Assembly: GCF_022538055.1 (NCBI RefSeq)
Contig: NZ_JAKZAM010000016.1
Coordinates: 48,178-112,177 of the forward strand
Direction of reading: 5' to 3'
DNA from: Cognataquiflexum nitidum
GTDB lineage: Bacteria; Bacteroidota; Bacteroidia; Cytophagales; Cyclobacteriaceae
Length of the DNA stretch: 64,000 bases
Shown here: positions 62,701 through 64,000 of the stretch, piece after piece
Numbering within the stretch: the first letter of the stretch is position 1
Layout of the letters: every line of letters begins with the position of its first letter
Position numbers and translations under genes: made by a program
The notes under the pieces: model-generated
What the model was told of the DNA's origin: nothing
The model's input: the letters and a program-made list of their open reading frames with translations, nothing else
Databases searched by the model: none

Positions 62701-63906
62701 TTACCTCTCTGGGATTTTATCCGAAGAATATTGATTCTGGAAAATCAACCCTTCCTTTCTAAGTGCCGTGAAAGATGATATTTTCATTTTCTGGTCATCC
62801 AAAAGGTAGGCAAAAACAAAATTTTGTAACAAAGAACCCTCTTTGACAGCTAACATGGCATGACCATCATTTACCATAAACAATGTACTTGTAGGATAGA
62901 ACTCTGCCAATGCTTCAAAAGATTTTGGATGAATAAGCCAGTTTTGGGCGCTTCCAATGATTAAGATTTTCCCACTATAAATCTCACCTTTATCATAAAA
63001 AACTCCAACAACAGAAAAAGGTATCTGAGAATGGGATAGCCAAAGTGGTCTGCTTTCAATATACATCCAAGAATATAATGAGTTTTTACCCTCTTCAGGC
63101 ATTGTTTTATTTTCCTGAAGATTATATGTGTGTTCAAAAAACCTAACTTTTAATGCTAAAGACCTACTCCTTTCATTTGTGATCTGTTTGTTGAAAAATA
63201 AGTAAGAATAGGAGTTAAAAGTGAAAAGGCTTTGATGGTAGAAGTTGTTTTTTTCCTCAGCATTAATGTTTTTTTCAATAAAATTGGCGTAGTAGCCAAA
63301 TTTAAAAAGTGATTCGGGCGAAGTGTTTTTATAAAACAAAGGATCATCAATTTCAAATTTTTTAAAACTGAGGTTCTTCTGTAAATCAAAAAGTAAAGGA
63401 TTGATACAGATAACAGACTTAACTTTTTCAGGAAACATCGAAAGGTACTGGAAGATCGCAGTTGCGGAGGAGGAACCGGTAATAAAACTTACTTTATTCT
63501 CCTTCATTAAAGTGGCTCTTACTGTTTCAATATCCATTGCTATTTGGTATTGATTGAAAATCATGTAGGATCTAGACCAGTTAATTTCTCCGGCCTTTGA
63601 AACATTTTTAAAAAAGGAATCAAAATTATGCCTTCCAATAATTTTTACTACGTTAAATTTTCCCCTTAATATTTCAGACCAATCAACCTCCGGAAAATAA
63701 TCATCAATAGGGTCCGAATAAATTAATATTGTCTCTATTGAAGGATCAAAATCACTCACTATCTGGTATTGAATAAAAGAATATCCTTCCGAGAGATTGT
63801 TATGGTTTAGCGGGACTCTTAATTCAAAGGATGAAAAAGCGTAAATATTGAAAAATGAAAAAAAGAAGAACAAAAACAAAATGTAAGTCTTAATTTTCAT
63901 CTTCAT
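62701..63906 (-). CDS. Exported alpha/beta-hydrolase-like protein, function unknown
   Basis: I choose the ATG at 63906, which begins a signal peptide (MKMKIKTYILFLFFFF...); the frame reaches 63969 without other support. The 401 residues show alpha/beta-hydrolase features: a nucleophile-elbow-like VSFITGSSSATAIFQYLSMFP with Ser in G-S-S-S-A, then VKSVICINPLL. A late strand KILIIGSAQNWLIHP and VNDGHAMLAV would hold the catalytic His. The acid residue is not clear. It may be a peptidase S33/TAP-like relative. A perfect inverted repeat lies 59-78 bases upstream. Confidence 0.6.
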   Translation of the reverse strand: MKMKIKTYILFLFFFFSFFNIYAFSSFELRVPLNHNNLSEGYSFIQYQIVSDFDPSIETILIYSDPIDDYFPEVDWSEILRGKFNVVKIIGRHNFDSFFKNVSKAGEINWSRSYMIFNQYQIAMDIETVRATLMKENKVSFITGSSSATAIFQYLSMFPEKVKSVICINPLLFDLQKNLSFKKFEIDDPLFYKNTSPESLFKFGYYANFIEKNINAEEKNNFYHQSLFTFNSYSYLFFNKQITNERSRSLALKVRFFEHTYNLQENKTMPEEGKNSLYSWMYIESRPLWLSHSQIPFSVVGVFYDKGEIYSGKILIIGSAQNWLIHPKSFEALAEFYPTSTLFMVNDGHAMLAVKEGSLLQNFVFAYLLDDQKMKISSFTALRKEGLIFQNQYSSDKIPER

Positions 63907-63964
63907 AATTATTTGAAAATTTATCAATAGCGTCCTAAATAAAAGATGAGAGGTCTCGTTTTTG

Positions 63965-63984
63965 CCCAAAATATGTATTTTGGG
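63965..63984. promoter_or_regulatory. Perfect inverted repeat, operator candidate
   Basis: CCCAAAATA-TG-TATTTTGGG has 9-base arms with a 2-base centre. It lies upstream of the hydrolase-like gene at the right edge of the window. No T run follows, so it is not a terminator. Confidence 0.4.
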
Positions 63985-64000
63985 TTTGCACCAAAAACCT

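Overview
The window looks like chromosomal DNA of a member of Bacteroidota, most likely order Cytophagales and perhaps Cyclobacteriaceae (genus-level placement is inference). Support comes from Bacteroidota-type families (GWxTD protein, DUF2851, DUF3341/ActD, fused CcoN-CcoO), many promoters of the Bacteroidota form TTTG-N19/21-TAnnTTTG, near absence of strong Shine-Dalgarno sequences, and moderate AT richness. I see no insertion sequence, prophage, rRNA or CRISPR array.

Layout. 0-7.4 kb: partial methyltransferase, GWxTD lipoprotein-like protein with rlmB, a large MscS-type channel, a small heat-shock protein and a Deg/HtrA protease. 7.4-16.9 kb (minus strand): a complete cbb3 oxidase locus (ccoI, ccoS, fused ccoNO, ccoQ, monoheme ccoP, ccoG, fixH-like, TauE/SafE-like) led by a Usp-like gene. 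A perfect inverted repeat with an FNR/CRP-type core lies upstream of that gene. 17-25.4 kb: DUF1080 protein, a 1162-residue outer-membrane protein and a 1239-residue membrane histidine kinase. 25.4-42 kb (minus strand): SCO/DUF420 genes and one long array encoding Alternative Complex III (actA-F), aa3 oxidase subunits II, I, III, III and IV, and heme A synthesis (ctaA, ctaB). The array has a perfect consensus promoter and ends in a strong terminator. The two oxidase loci give a low-oxygen (cbb3) branch and a quinol -> ACIII -> aa3 branch.

42.2-43 kb: three near-identical tRNA-Cys-like RNAs at about 195-base intervals, followed by a canonical tRNA-Cys(GCA). The three copies keep the acceptor stem, U73, the T arm and a GCA triplet, but have lost U33, the G18G19 dinucleotide and a normal anticodon stem. 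They stay 97-100% identical while their spacers have diverged. This is the most unusual element in the window. 43-50 kb: a two-subunit molybdenum hydroxylase, three translationally coupled propeller-like lipoproteins and an outer-membrane barrel protein. 50.3-52.3 kb: rpsA with a structured leader.

52.3-55 kb is an AT-rich island. It holds two exported mini-proteins with identical spacing C-x13-C-x6-C-x5-C, a propeller-like lipoprotein and a thioredoxin-like CxxC lipoprotein whose signal peptide is out of frame by one base at a T6 tract. This is a plausible uncharacterised secreted-peptide cassette. 55-64 kb is mostly housekeeping: plsC, DUF2851, NeuD-type acetyltransferase, trhO with a nucleoside phosphorylase, an orphan NarL-type regulator, an AlkD-type repair protein and hypothetical proteins. 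A degenerate dispersed repeat occurs in the intergenic regions near 17.2 and 58.1 kb.
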